From NCBI RefSeq assembly GCF_000485595.1, contig NW_014578869.1:4517-51316 (forward strand): a stretch of DNA of 46,800 nt. Direction: 5' to 3'. This DNA comes from Priapulus caudatus. Lineage: Eukaryota > Priapulida > Priapulimorpha > Priapulimorphida > Priapulidae. Under the pieces are notes generated by a model. The model did not search any database and had not been told where the DNA came from. It was given only the letters and a program-made list of their open reading frames with translations. Below, in pieces: positions 1 through 10,605 of this stretch. Each line of letters starts with the position of its first letter. Within the stretch, counting starts at the first letter, position 1. A program made the position numbers and the translations under genes.

Positions 1-374
1 TGCCGCACACTTCACGTGCTCATACATTGCCGCCCCCCCCCCAAAAAAAAATCCTGGCTACGCGCCTGAGAGTAGCATCACACAACCCAGAGAAGGACAG
101 GAAGGCAAATCAATTCAACAGCAGATTGCCCGACTTCTGGGCAATAAAGTCTGTACTTCTTTTCTTCAATTATTTGCCTCTAACAAGCATGACATTAAGA
201 TGTATTATTATTGCTTACCTAATAAATAGTGTGCATGAATAAAGGTTAAAAATGTTGTGTATTGGACTATTGGTTACTGTTTGCTTATGTATTATTCGGG
301 TGCTGGCTTGCAGGTTAAATAGTATTCCAGATGCCAGCCCAAAATTATGGAGTAGTTCCAGATGCCCCTGAAAA
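1..374. other. Left edge, no gene; possible end of a small DNA transposon
   Basis: I see no gene here. Positions 31-52 are a run of C followed by A, then CCTGGCTACGCGCCTGAG. That pattern resembles the terminal inverted repeat (CAGG-GCGTAGCCAGG type) of many non-autonomous hAT-like elements, so this may be the right end of one cut by the window edge. The rest is AT-rich and unremarkable. The call rests on resemblance only. Confidence 0.3.
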
Positions 375-419
375 TTAGAGAGTATCCGGAGCCAAAAGGG
401 GGGGGCATGGACCCCTCAT

Positions 420-920
420 ATGTCCGCCAATGTATTCTGCGCAGAAATTCACATTCGCATTAGCCACTTCAGCTTGAAAGCATTGTGTGGATTTCTCGTA
501 CGTCGATGAATAACGCCTAGGCCTGTTCATCATTTCAAACGCGAATTTCCCAAATTCACTACGCTTATGCAATTCACCGGAAAACGCGCAGATGTTCTGC
601 GAGTGAACCCCCAATAAACGCCAATAAACCACAACAATTCTCCGCGGCAATAGCACAAATATGAAGGCAGTAACTAGCCAATTGTTTAGATGCTTTGTTG
701 AAATATTGAGCTTTCCTGGACTAAATGCGACTGTATTCTAGCTTTGCTAGCGGCTTTCTTACGTGCTTTGTTTCAATAACGGCCTAGGGCTTTTCACATT
801 TAAAACATAATTACCCAAATAGTTCTTGTGCGAATTGACCCAAGAAGCGCCAGTAAGCCACAACAATTCTCCGCGCAATATCCCAATTCATTGAAGGCAG
901 TAACTACGTCATTTGTCGTC
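420..920 (-). repeat. Repeat family A, truncated copy
   Basis: On the minus strand this stretch matches about 14255-14755 closely over its whole length. Shared landmarks are the words around CCACAACAATTCTCCGCG, GAAGGCAGTAACTA and CCTAGGCGTTATTCATCGACG. No conserved reading frame runs through the copies, so it is noncoding repeat DNA. It ends near 915-920, just before the inverted arm that begins around 950. The large element may therefore have inserted into or beside this copy, because family A-like sequence resumes near 5490. Confidence 0.8.
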
Positions 921-949
921 GCGCTATAGTCAGGCAATCTAGGTCATTT

Positions 950-1625
950 TGGCAGCAACCTTAAAAAAAAGAGCAACAGAATTTTTTTTTTTTCACAGGG
1001 CATTTCTGTGACTGACCACAGAACACCATCCTAAAAGTCCTAAGAATCCTCCACGCAAATTTGCATAATTTGCATAATCCAAAATGCCGCCAATTTCCAT
1101 TATTGTGCAATATTCTCCTGCTATCAAAGACATATTGTCAGTAATTAAAGTCTATCTTAATTATTATTGGCATGGGCAATGCATTTAGCTCATATTAGAA
1201 TGCGAATGGGTCACTCCCTGACATGCAAAATGCAATATGCCGCCATAATTAGCATAAATCCAAGATGGCGCCAATTTCCATGTATTTTGCAATTTTCTGC
1301 TATCCAAGGATTATATTTGAGGTAAATGAAAGTACTATATGATGAATTGTGGCATGCAGAGAATTGCATTTACCTATATTAGAATAAAAATGGATCACCT
1401 CCTATCATGCGAAAATGCAATATGGCCTGCCTCAATTTGCATAATCATAATATGGCCGCTATAATAATATGTATAAATGTTCATCTTGCATGAGGATTTC
1501 TTATTCGATTGCCAAATGGTTAATTTGTAGACACAATAACAAATACTATGTAACATTCTTATCTCATTATATCAATTGCCATATATATATTACGAAATTA
1601 TAATTAGAAATTGTACATTGGCATA
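950..1625. repeat. Left long inverted arm with internal subrepeats
   Basis: Reverse-complement similarity to 4830-5480 runs from near AGAACACCATCCTAAAAG (1020s) to the AT-rich ATATATATTACGAAATTATAA region. The subrepeats each contain a 'ccgccaatttccat ... gcaat ... ctat(c)aaagga' pattern, at roughly 1085, 1270 and 1440. There is no coding potential. Confidence 0.75.
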
Positions 1626-1739
1626 TTTGTATCAGGAGACTTTAAACTGCAATTGTCTTCAAATATACTCGGCATGGCAAGGACATTATATAACAGTACA
1701 TTGTTTAGTCTCAATAGTGGTGTCAGGTATTTGCGCATT

Positions 1740-3850
1740 AGAGCAGCTTGTGCACGACACTCCGTACAGGCTGCAGTACGAGGCATGCCATATTTCTTGC
1801 AGCTGCCATCTTCTTGAAGAGCGAGTCCTTCTTACAACCACAATACACAATATCTAGAAGCTCTGATTGGTGCTGCCAGTAGATCAGTCCAGTATTGGCA
1901 GGTAATTATTGTCACAAGTCCGCCATCCCCCTTCGTCAGATTTTATTTCAACTTCTCCTTTCTATTCCATTACCTGATAATACACACGACAGCTGTGATA
2001 CTTGCCGCTGCTGATGATGGATGTTTGCGCTGTGGCTCTACATGGACATTGCGCCTCACGACCTTGTCAAAAACGCTTGTATCTCAGGTCATCTAATTTT
2101 TCATGTCTGTCACCACCATAGAGTGCAACTAGGCCCTTCCTCCCGGACTCGCTTATTTTGGTAATCATCCTGTCCAGATTCATAAATACTCGGCCTGCTG
2201 CCCGAAACGCTGCATCATTCGTAAGTTTACTTATAGCTGTCCTTTTCCTAAGCCTATTTGGACGAGATGTGTATCACAAGCCGACTATGGCATGGCGAAC
2301 AGGATAGTGTCAATACTGATGGGCAGTACCTCCTTTCTGCTTTTGATGCACCATATCTTGTCTTTTTGTGAGGACTGTTTAGATTCGGTGCAAAGAACAG
2401 CTCATGGGAATCCATTTCAGCATGATGCGAGTAGTAAGTACCTGCAAATCTGTGTCATCTCCAACCAGAACAGTGTCACGAGATCTTGCGGATGCTATGG
2501 GAGTCTTCACTATGAGGACGTCAGCATCGTCATTCGCATGATGTGTGTACAACCAGACTTCTGAAGTTCAGAACTGAGTGGTTCAGGAAGCCGTTGCTTG
2601 TTGTGGGCGTTGCTCAGAAATTCCTTCTTCTTCGTCTGGATGACCATACTACCCGTAAAATTGACTGTAACACTTGCGACGCCACTTTTCTTCTGATGTG
2701 TGTTCATCTTTTGTTGTGGCCGCGTCACTGTAGCCGTCAAATACAACATCAGCAAGTCCATACTATCACAATACGTGCATTTTACACACGTCATATATGT
2801 GGACTCTCTTGGCCATGGAAGTCGATGGAGGAGAGCACACACATCTAGACGTAGTGCATAGCTCACTGGGCTCTCGTTGCACTTCTTCTACCGAGTCGAC
2901 AGAGCATCGCGCGAGGGCTGGCTTTCTGGCCGGTCAATAGAATACCGTACGAATCAAAACAAGGCAGGAGGGTGACCGCACAGCTTCATATTTGAATAGT
3001 GATGGCAAATTTCCAGAGCGCTCACCAACAAAAGCACAGTCTCTGGAATATCAGCTGGCGGTCTACTTTTCACAAGCTTTCTTTGATCTTCATTGTAGAT
3101 TTGGAAGCGATAGTAACTCGCTTGGTCAGCTTTCTGGAACGTGAAACTCTTCACTGTTTGTCGCCCATAGAGGCAAGAATATTCTACCAATCCGTCTGGA
3201 TTTCTCAACATTGACGCCATCTTGTGCTGTCATGCAATTGGCATGTTGAAAATGACATAGTCTCAACAAATGAGTCTCTCTCTCGAAGAAAGTTGGTTAT
3301 ATCGAGAGTGTCATTAACATCTCTGGTTTGACAAGCCTTTGAACAGTCCTTGTGCTGCTCGTTTGTTTCATAGGAAACCCCACTCAGCTGCTGCATGGCC
3401 TCATTGACGTTCGCAATGCTGCATTGAGAGAACCCATAGCAAGCGTTGTGTTTCCCGTCACCCCTCCCTCTCGTCTCTCGTCAGTCCCCATTTGTCTTCA
3501 ACTCTCATTAAGAACCTGCTCGATGATCGAGATCTGTTGGATAATCCTGCCCAATACCTCCCACTTCGCCTCACTACGTGGTACTCCTTCTCAAACTTAT
3601 TGTAGACGTCTGGATGTGTTTGTGGCAAGTCACGCATCATTTGCAAGTATATGTATGCAGATTTTGCATACATATTGTGGCCAGAGGTTGCGAAAAATTG
3701 TCAAATTTTTCGTATGGACTGGAGATGCAATTTCCAGTTGCCCATTGCGCTCAGCTTTGGAGAAATCTACCAGTATGCTATCGATCCTCTATATATGTAG
3801 CCCCAGCAGTGATGTCTCATTGTCCTCTTCTGGTTCATCTACTAATTTTT
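1740..3850 (-). pseudogene. Decayed transposon-borne gene with FEN/PIN-nuclease-like motifs
   Basis: Read on the minus strand from about 3850 to 1740, with several frameshifts. First comes a segment with YAKSAYIYLQMM and HPDVYNKFEKEYHVVRR (3673-3458). Next is TRDVNDTLDITNFLRERDSF (about 3330-3260), then FTFQKADQASYY and a block ending CGHPPALF (3220-2954). A nuclease-like block starts near 2830 with HRLPWPREST, followed by FTGSMVIQTKKKEFLSN and NKQR. After a frameshift near 2540 comes HHANDDADVLIV, then VLVGDDTDLQVL at about 2465-2440. Still further down are DSHELFFAPN, RKGLVALYGG (about 2130), KYHSCRVYYQVME (about 1975) and a tail with GVSCTSCSN. Acidic clusters spaced like DxD...DDTD are typical of PIN/FEN-type metal-dependent nucleases. 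From memory, similar long uncharacterised proteins are common in invertebrate predicted proteomes; I cannot check that. Function unknown; this copy is not intact. Confidence 0.6.
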
Positions 3851-4829
3851 CTCTGGTTCTCCTTAAAACATCAGCAGAACACACTTCTTCCATTGACATC
3901 GTGCTAGAACATTGCCCTGTCATAACAATGTTCTGCCTCTGTCAAATCTGTCTCTTCAAGTATCTTTTGTATAGCGCGTTGGTGGATCATCAAAACCCTC
4001 TGTCTCTCCTTTGGGCGTCTGTGCTGCACTGTCTCCTTTGTCGGTAGGGGCACATTGTAAGCATGAGCCAATAAGAATGGTGTTCAGTGCAGCGTCTACC
4101 AGCGTATGTCCACGCACTGCTCGAGACACGCCTTCCACGTGAGCATGTGGCTTACGGAGTTACTAGCGTACGTAAGCTCAAGTACTTCTTGCAGTCCGCC
4201 CTGCCATCATATGACCAATGCTACCAAGGTAGCTCATCGCGGTATGGAACCCCCCCCCCCCAGCCGGCAGGACTATGTGCGTAGGAAATGGTCACCTAGC
4301 CGTGACCGTATTATTGTCAGCGCTTCTCCAGAACAGAGGCTGCTCAAATGGATACCGGCGTAACGTTATTCTGCATTGCCTGAGATGAACGAATTTCAGC
4401 GTAGAGTAGATGCAAGAGTGGTCTGTAGATCAAGATCAATCATGGCAGAAACATCACAGATGAGTGTCCTGGATATGGACCGGCTGTAACATTTCGCAAT
4501 CAGTCCCACCAGCGATGGCCTATGAGAGCCTAACAGGAGAGACGTCTTCTACAATATATCGAGATGAAGAAGTTGCATCGACCCTTGAAATATCCCAAGT
4601 GGCCGATACATTAGAGGTAGAATTTTAGGTTGCATCTTGATGTAATCAATTTTTATGCGTCCAACTTCAGCAATGTCTGCAGTCGTCACACATACGTTAG
4701 AAATCGCTCAGCTGGGTGATTTTCTATGTAGCGTAGTGGTAGCTATTTGCCCATCCCGTGGAAATGTTTTTTTCTAATTCAATACTGGCATTTTGCATTA
4801 TACAGTCTCCTAATACAAAGATCCTAATA
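3851..4829. other. Interior of the large element upstream of the decayed gene
   Basis: No reading frame here can be recognised. The stretch may hold the more degraded N-terminal part of the minus-strand gene and its promoter, since the gene reads leftwards from here. A C run at 4250-4261 interrupts it. The plus-strand open frame across 3352-4047 is antisense to the decayed gene and is not a separate gene. Confidence 0.3.
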
Positions 4830-5480
4830 CTAACTCTAATTCTAATTTCTTATATATGACAAATTGATAATAATGAGATAAATATTGTACGTAGTATTTG
4901 TTATTTTAGTCTAACAAATTAACCATTTGGCAATCCGAATAAGAAATCCTCATGCAAGGTAAACATTTATACATATAATTAAATAGCGGCCATATTGGAT
5001 TTATGCAAATTATGGTGGCCATATTGCATTTTCGCATGTTAGGGAGTGATCCATTTTTATTCTAATATAGGTAATTGCATTCTCCAGGCCAACAATCATC
5101 ATAATAGTACTTTTATTTACTCAAATATATCCATGGATAGCAGAAATATTGCAAAATAATGGAAATTGGCGGCCATTTTGGATTTGTGCAAATTAGGGCA
5201 GCCATATTCCATTTTCGCATGATAGGGAGTGATCCATTTTTATTCTAATATAGGTAAATGCATTCTCCATGCCAATAATAATTAAAATAGAACTTTAAAT
5301 TACTGAAATATGTCCTTGGATAGCAGAAATATTACAAAATCATGGAAATTGGCGGCCATTTTGGATTTATGCAAATTATGCAAATTTGCGTGGGAGGATT
5401 TCTTAGAACTTTAGTATGTTGTTCTGGAGACTTCACTAAAACGCACTGCAGTGAAATATTTTCTTGCTTTTTTCACGCTC
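4830..5480. repeat. Right long inverted arm with internal subrepeats
   Basis: Reverse complement of 950-1625. Clear anchors are GGAAATTGGCGGCCATTTTGG, near 5160 and 5345, and GCAAATTTGCGTGGGAGGATT at about 5380. Three subrepeats with 'ttttattctaatataggtaa(a)tgcattctcca' near 5055 and 5240 show the internal tandem structure. It ends near the TTTTTTCACGC run at about 5470. Confidence 0.75.
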
Positions 5481-8400
5481 AATGCTAGATTTCCTGGACT
5501 AGTACGCGACTTTCGAATTTCGCGAAATTCCCTACGATTACTAACGAAGCAGAGACACGTCATAGCATAAGATCCTGCTGATTATACTGTGTTGTCCGTC
5601 GTCGATATATCATCTATGATTCTGTTGTCTGTCCTTCATCTCATGTGTGTCGTTTCACGTCAATGTCTACTACATAAAATGGTCCGCTTTTTATGTATGT
5701 TGACAAACAAAAGAAACTTGATACGGCACACATGTGTAAGCCTGGAAGTTCTATTGTTGCTTACAGCAAATAATAGTGTTCAGTATACTGGCGCTATTGC
5801 TGAACCGTTTCCTTTCACACCCCCAATAACCGCCGATAGGCGACAAGCATTCTCAGCGCAACAACACAATTCATGAAGGCAGTGAAATAATGCATTTACA
5901 TATGCACATAACTTGATTTATGCAATTCCCTACCATTAGTCAGGAAGCAGGGATAGGTCATACAATTCATATTTAAAACGTCATTGGCGAAATTCGCTCG
6001 GCTCATGCAATTCAGCCCTAAACGCGCGAGATGTTCTTTCAATGAACCCCCAATAAGCGCGAATAAGCGACAACAATATCTATGACGTTATATATATTCT
6101 TATATATGTATATCAATGTTATTTGACATGTCATTGTTAAGGTCATGAAATCTCTATTCACATATCCACATCACTTACTTTCTCAAATGCCGTAGCATTA
6201 GTAACGAAGCACACACAGGTCATAGCATAACATCCTGTTCATTCTCCTGTGTTGTCCGTCGTCGATGTCATGTGTGTCGTTTGACGTCACTTCCGTTGCT
6301 GCAATTTCAGCGCTCAATATATATCACATCATATATATATCATATGTATCTATATCCATGTTATATCCAATTCCGTATGTGAGCGCATTATATCGTTCGC
6401 AGTAATCGAAATTACCCTTACTCTTGCCTAATTGGCGGAAGCAGAACATTGCGGCTCTATGCACATCAAGCTTTCATTACCTGTCATAAAAATACGATCA
6501 GAAATCTTACTTCCCATCATGTACAAACCACCAATGGCGACACCGATAAATCCATATGCAAGCCGGCCTATAGTATAGTATAGTATTGTATAGTATAGTA
6601 GTCTTTTGTGTAGTCGGCCATATATAAATTAAATTAAATGAAATCAAATGATCACTTATGATGTTCTTCAATAACGGCCATCTCATCTGGTTTTATGATG
6701 TTTTTTTCAATAACGGCTAGGGGTTTTCACATTTCAAACATAATTACCCAAATTGCGTAGGCTTATGCAATTCAGCGGGAAACGCGCAGATCTTGTGCGA
6801 ATTGACCCCCAAGAAGCGCCAGTAAGCCACAACAATTCTCCGCGCAATATCGCAATTCATGAAGGCAGTAACTACGAATTTGTTCCATTATTGCTTGAAA
6901 TATTACGCTTTCCTCGACATAAATGCCACTGTATTCTTTACGTTTCGCACAACTTGCCTTCGTCGAATTATACCAGTCAATATATATGCCCTTATATATA
7001 TCTCCTACATATATATCTATATGAATGTCATATGTAATTGTTAAGGTCATGAAATCATCTATTCACATATGCAGGTAAGTAATTTCGCGAAATTGCCTAC
7101 GATTACTAACGAAGCAGAGACACGTGATAGCATAACATCCTGCTGATTATACTGTGTTGTCCGTCGTCGATATATTATCTATCATTCTGTTGTCTGTCCT
7201 TCATCTCATGTGTGTCGTTTCACGTCAATGTCTACTACATAAAATGGTCCGCTTTTTATGTATGTTGACAAACAAAAGAAACTTGATACGGCACACATGT
7301 GTAAGCCTGGAAGTGTAGTTGGCCTTCATGAATTGTGTTGTTGCGCGGAGAATGCTTGTCGCCTATCGCCGGTTATTGGGGGTTCATTCGCACAACGTGT
7401 GCGCGTTTCCCGCTGAAATGCATAAGCGTAGCGAATTTCGGCAATTCTGTTTGAAATATGCAACGCGCTAGCAGTTATTCATGGACGTAGGAGAAATGAA
7501 CACAATGCTTTCAACGTGAACTCATTGAATCTAATGGGAATGACAATTTGCAGCCACTGTAAAACACAAAAGAGTCATAGATATTGTTGTGGCGTATTCC
7601 AGCTTATTGGGGGTGGATTTACGTCCATATCTCAATAGATGATTTCATGACCTTGACAATTATACCTTGCCATTTCGAGACATATACATCATATAGATAG
7701 AACATTATGTAACAACTACACGATGAGTATTCGAAGGTTCTCTCACGTATGGAAAGAAATGTTTCGTGCTTTCGTATATATATATAAGGTCATAGATATT
7801 GTTGTGGCGTATTCCAGCTTATTGGGGGTTAATTGAGAGAAATGCTCCGCGCGTTTCGCGCTGAATTGCATGAGCCGACCGAATTTCGGCAATGACGTTT
7901 TAAATATGAATGCTATGACCTATCCCTGCTTGCTGACTAATGGTAGGCAATTGGATAAATCAAGTGATGTGCATATGTTAATTTATTATTTCACTGCCTT
8001 CATGAATTGTGTGATTGCGCGGAGAATGCTTGTCGCCTAACGCCGGTTATTGGGGGTTCATTCGCACAACGTGTGCGCGTTTGCCGCTGAAATGCATAAG
8101 CCTACCGAATTTCGGCAATTCTGTTTGAAATATGCAAAGCGCTAGCCGTTATTCATGCACGTACGACAAATAAACACAATGCTTTCAACGTCAACTCACT
8201 GAATCGAATGGGAATGACAATTTCTCCGAAGAATACAATTCGCTGACATATGAAATGACATATTGCATATTGCTTGCGATGTTACTATCCCAAGTGAAAG
8301 CAATGAGTGTAGACTCGAACGTAAGTGTGAAAGGAAACGGTTGAGCAATAGCGCCAGTATACTGAAGACTATTATTTGCTGTAACGAACAATACAACTTC

Positions 8401-8622
8401 CAGGCTTACACATGTGTGCCGTATCAACTTTCTTTTGTTTGTCAACATACATAAAAAGCGGACCATTTTATGTAGTAGACATTGACGTGAAACGACACAC
8501 ATGAGATGAAGGACAGACAACAGAATGATAGATAATATATCGACGACGGACAACACAGTATAATCAGCAGGATGAAACCAGATATGATTGCACGCGATAC
8601 ATAATACGGAATATTGTGGCAA
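5481..8622. repeat. Composite of family A repeats (direct and inverted modules)
   Basis: No gene is supported. The same modules recur. GTTGTCCGTCGTCGATAT...ACACATGTGTAAGCCTGGAAG lies at 5588-5750 and 7157-7315, and inverted at about 8405-8565. A roughly 230-bp module beginning GCCTTCATGAATTGTGT is at 7322-7556 and again at 7996-8223. A module with AGATATTGTTGTGGCGTATT is at about 7569 and 7785. The block at 6720-6900 matches 14220-14390 in reverse. An AT-rich (TATAG)n-like tract is at 6570-6600. The 7.1-8.6 kb part behaves as a large imperfect inverted repeat centred near 7.86 kb. Open frames across it appear in repeats of both orientations and encode no recognisable protein. Confidence 0.75.
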
Positions 8623-9422
8623 TCAAAACACACACACAGGAGTTGCCACACCAATTAAATTACAATGTCCGATACAACGTACAGCAGTTACTACAAGTAA
8701 CCAATAAATGACATTGCAACGACGGAACGGCCTCACCGCGAGTTAAGTTCTCTGCAGTACAACAATCAACGAGGCGATGCCGAAAGTTCGGGAGCTTGCC
8801 TCCACTGTAGAGCTGCGCGAGCGTCGTCTGTAGGCTGTAGTCTGTGGGTAGCACTAGCGCAGGCGACTCGCCAAATAAGCTCAGGAAAACTTGTCCTTGC
8901 CACGACAATAGTTCGACGAGCCAAACGCAGATCTGCATCGGGGTGCACAAAGCGAAACTGTTCAATGTTCGCGATCACAACAACAGTGGTGATACGGTAC
9001 GTGTGACGCCCCGAGAAGAAACAGGGCTATACAGTCACTCTTTGAAAGCGGGAGACTACACGGAAACAATGTCTGTCGCACACATCACATAATAACACTG
9101 ATGTTTGACATTTTCCTCTCCCTAAGCTCCGAGTACTGATATGAGCTCTTGACTCAACGCGTTTCGAACGCGGAATCTATTTCCTAACAGAAATAACGCA
9201 CATAGCCCCACGTGAGCCTCACATGCAATCACTACCGTGATTGGCTAGTGCGATTACGTAAAAACGATTCTTATTTGCTATGGTGGAATAACAACAATTA
9301 TGCAAATTACATCATGCAAATTATTTCCGCTACACGTGATATGCGCGAGTACATTCTATTATGATATATACACATTGAACAACTGCTTAATCTAATAACA
9401 TACAAATTATAAACCTGCTACA
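8623..9422 (-). repeat. Probable LTR and 3' flank of a minus-strand gypsy element
   Basis: On the minus strand a polypurine tract (positions 9436-9423) is followed at once by TGTAGCAGGTTTATAA, which starts at 9422. This is the expected start of a 3' LTR. The region contains a CCAAT box on the minus strand near 9237 (GCCAATCACGG) and AT-rich stretches. I cannot find the terminal CA end or a second LTR copy in the window, so the left boundary is unknown and part of this stretch may be ordinary flanking DNA. Confidence 0.45.
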
Positions 9423-9436
9423 TTAGCCCCCTCCTA
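9423..9436 (-). other. Polypurine tract of the minus-strand gypsy fragment
   Basis: The minus strand reads TAGGAGGGGGCTAA directly before the putative LTR start. A purine-rich primer for plus-strand synthesis is expected at this place, downstream of the integrase reading frame and next to the LTR. Confidence 0.5.
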
Positions 9437-9537
9437 GTCACAAAGTAGCTGAAAGCTAGAAGAGACGAAAAAGGAAAGAAAAGGATGGTAGCAGGGGTAC
9501 ACTAATGAAGGATCAATTATGACAAACCCGAAGGAAA

Positions 9538-10146
9538 TCAATCCATTACGTAGGTAGCAAAACGACGCGGAAAATGTACGGGGCGGAAGCGAAGAAGGCT
9601 GTTCAGGCGGAGGTTGTGGCGGTGGAGTTGGCGTAGGGCCGGGCACGGTTGCTGCACGATGAACCTTATGGGCCTGGGCCCGGTGGGCGCGGAGTAACCC
9701 TCGATGAATGCGGGCTTAAGACGGTCCACGCTAACAGTGGTCCTTTTCCCGTGTTGGTCCAGGACATAGTACTTGGGAGTCCTGTGCGTTACAGGGTAAG
9801 GTCCAGCATAGGGCGCCTCCAACGGCCGTCGTACATGATCCTGACGGATAAACACATGTGTGCATTCTGTCAAAGCCTTGGGAATGTACGACCGGGTAAC
9901 GTGTTCACGTGAGCTCGCAGGAGATAGGTCAGCCATGTGGCGGCTGAGGTGATGGACGTAATCATTTGGGTCCGCAAAAGACAAGGCTTTTGGAGCGACT
10001 AACTGCCCTGGCAACCGCAGTGTGGTGCCATAGAAAAGCTCCGCTGGCGTACATCCAACATCCACCTTGACTGTGGCACGTATGCTCAGGAGTATGAGAG
10101 GCAAGTGCTCAGTCCAGCGGTTCGGTAAGGAATGAATATGATTCAC
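9538..10146 (-). pseudogene. Ty3/gypsy integrase C-terminal fragment
   Basis: About 200 residues on the minus strand form the end of a gypsy integrase. They begin after the catalytic core with RWTEHLPLILLSIRATVK and GCTPAELFYGTTLRLPG, which is the typical region following the DDE glutamate. They continue into a chromodomain-like/SH3-like tail with HVFIRQDHVRRPL, YAGPYPV and VSVDRLKPAF. The upstream integrase, RT and gag are missing: on the minus strand the sequence stops near 10146-10162, where the CIBAR1-like exon starts in the opposite direction. The fragment is open to its stop, but the element is truncated. The preceding minus-strand codons read SLQSY, so integrase homology may extend a few codons into the exon boundary. 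Confidence 0.8.
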
Positions 10147-10158
10147 GTATGATTGCAG

Positions 10159-10397
10159 AGAACCAGTCTAAGTTTATACAGGACCGCGTCGCGGGGGCGG
10201 AGCGACACCTCGGCGAGCTGTGCCAGGAGATCGGCGCGTACTCTCGCAAGACGGCGCACCTCCGCGACAAGGGAGACGAGATCGCCGCTAAGTTGTTCGC
10301 TTACGCGGAGAGCGAACACTACAACCAGACGCTGCGGGAGGCGAGCGTACAGTTCGCAAAGGGACTGGCCGCCGTGCAGGATTACAGGCAGGCCGAG
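10159..10397 (+). CDS. CIBAR1: CIBAR1/FAM92 BAR-domain protein, internal exon
   Basis: The reading frame gives ENQSKFIQDRVAGAERHLGE, then LCQEIGAYSRKTAHLRDKGD, and ends FAKGLAAVQDYRQAE. The E(K/R)H-GELC, YxRKTARLRDK and KLQDYRQAE pattern is the N-terminal BAR region of FAM92/CIBAR1. That family bends membranes at the ciliary base and binds CBY1. The exon ends in a good donor, GAG|GTACTA at 10397/10398, and continues in frame at 10968. The left boundary is uncertain. GATTGCAG|AG at 10158 can act as an acceptor, but it lies beside or inside the gypsy integrase fragment and has no pyrimidine tract. An ATG at 10149 is also in frame. The upstream exons are not visible. The gene may be intact elsewhere, truncated, or joined wrongly by assembly. 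Confidence 0.75.
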
Positions 10398-10462
10398 GTA
10401 CTAACACGCATTCACACACGCGCACGCACGCACGCAGGCACGCGCATGGCGATACACGGGCA

Positions 10463-10537
10463 AGCGTACAGTTCGCCGAGGGACTGGCTGCCATGCAGGA
10501 TTACAGGCAGGCCGAGGTACTAACACGCATTCATACA
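10463..10537 (+). repeat. Partial tandem duplication of the CIBAR1 exon end and its splice donor
   Basis: The 75 bp from AGCGTACAGTTCGC to the ACACGCATTCA after the donor repeat those at 10344-10418 with few differences, offset by 119 bp. A CGCACG-rich spacer separates the copies. The second copy keeps the AGGCAGGCCGAG|GTACTAAC donor. Because 119 is not a multiple of three, skipping the first donor would shift the frame. The second copy is therefore probably intronic, unless it has its own acceptor. Confidence 0.85.
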
Positions 10538-10605
10538 CAGGCTGATTTAGTTTATCTGTTTTTTACTGTTTTATTTGTTTGAGTTTATTACATGCACTCC
10601 AATGA

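Larger units (their letters stand above)
950..5480 (-). mobile_element. Large long-inverted-repeat element carrying a decayed PIN-like nuclease gene
   Basis: About 600-680 bp at 950-1625 and at 4830-5480 are inverted copies of each other and enclose roughly 3.2 kb. The core contains one decayed minus-strand gene (about 1740-3850). The arms are built from imperfect subrepeats of about 150-180 bp carrying words such as GCCAATTTCCAT and AAATTTGCATAATTTGCAT. A gene between long inverted arms is the architecture of a DNA transposon or a large fold-back element. Family A sequence lies on both sides (to 920 and from about 5490). I cannot define exact ends or a target-site duplication, and I know of no established superfamily to assign it to. 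Confidence 0.65.

Noticed and set aside
3352-4047. 231-codon plus-strand frame
   Set aside because: It is antisense to the decayed minus-strand gene whose motifs are recognisable, and its own product shows no domain.
8191-8622. 143-codon minus-strand frame
   Set aside because: It lies in family A repeat DNA. The same module at 5588 and 7157 does not keep the frame, and the protein is Cys/Leu-rich without a domain.
5480-8622. CRISPR-like repeated array
   Set aside because: Modules are long, variable, in both orientations and without regular spacers; the DNA is eukaryotic.
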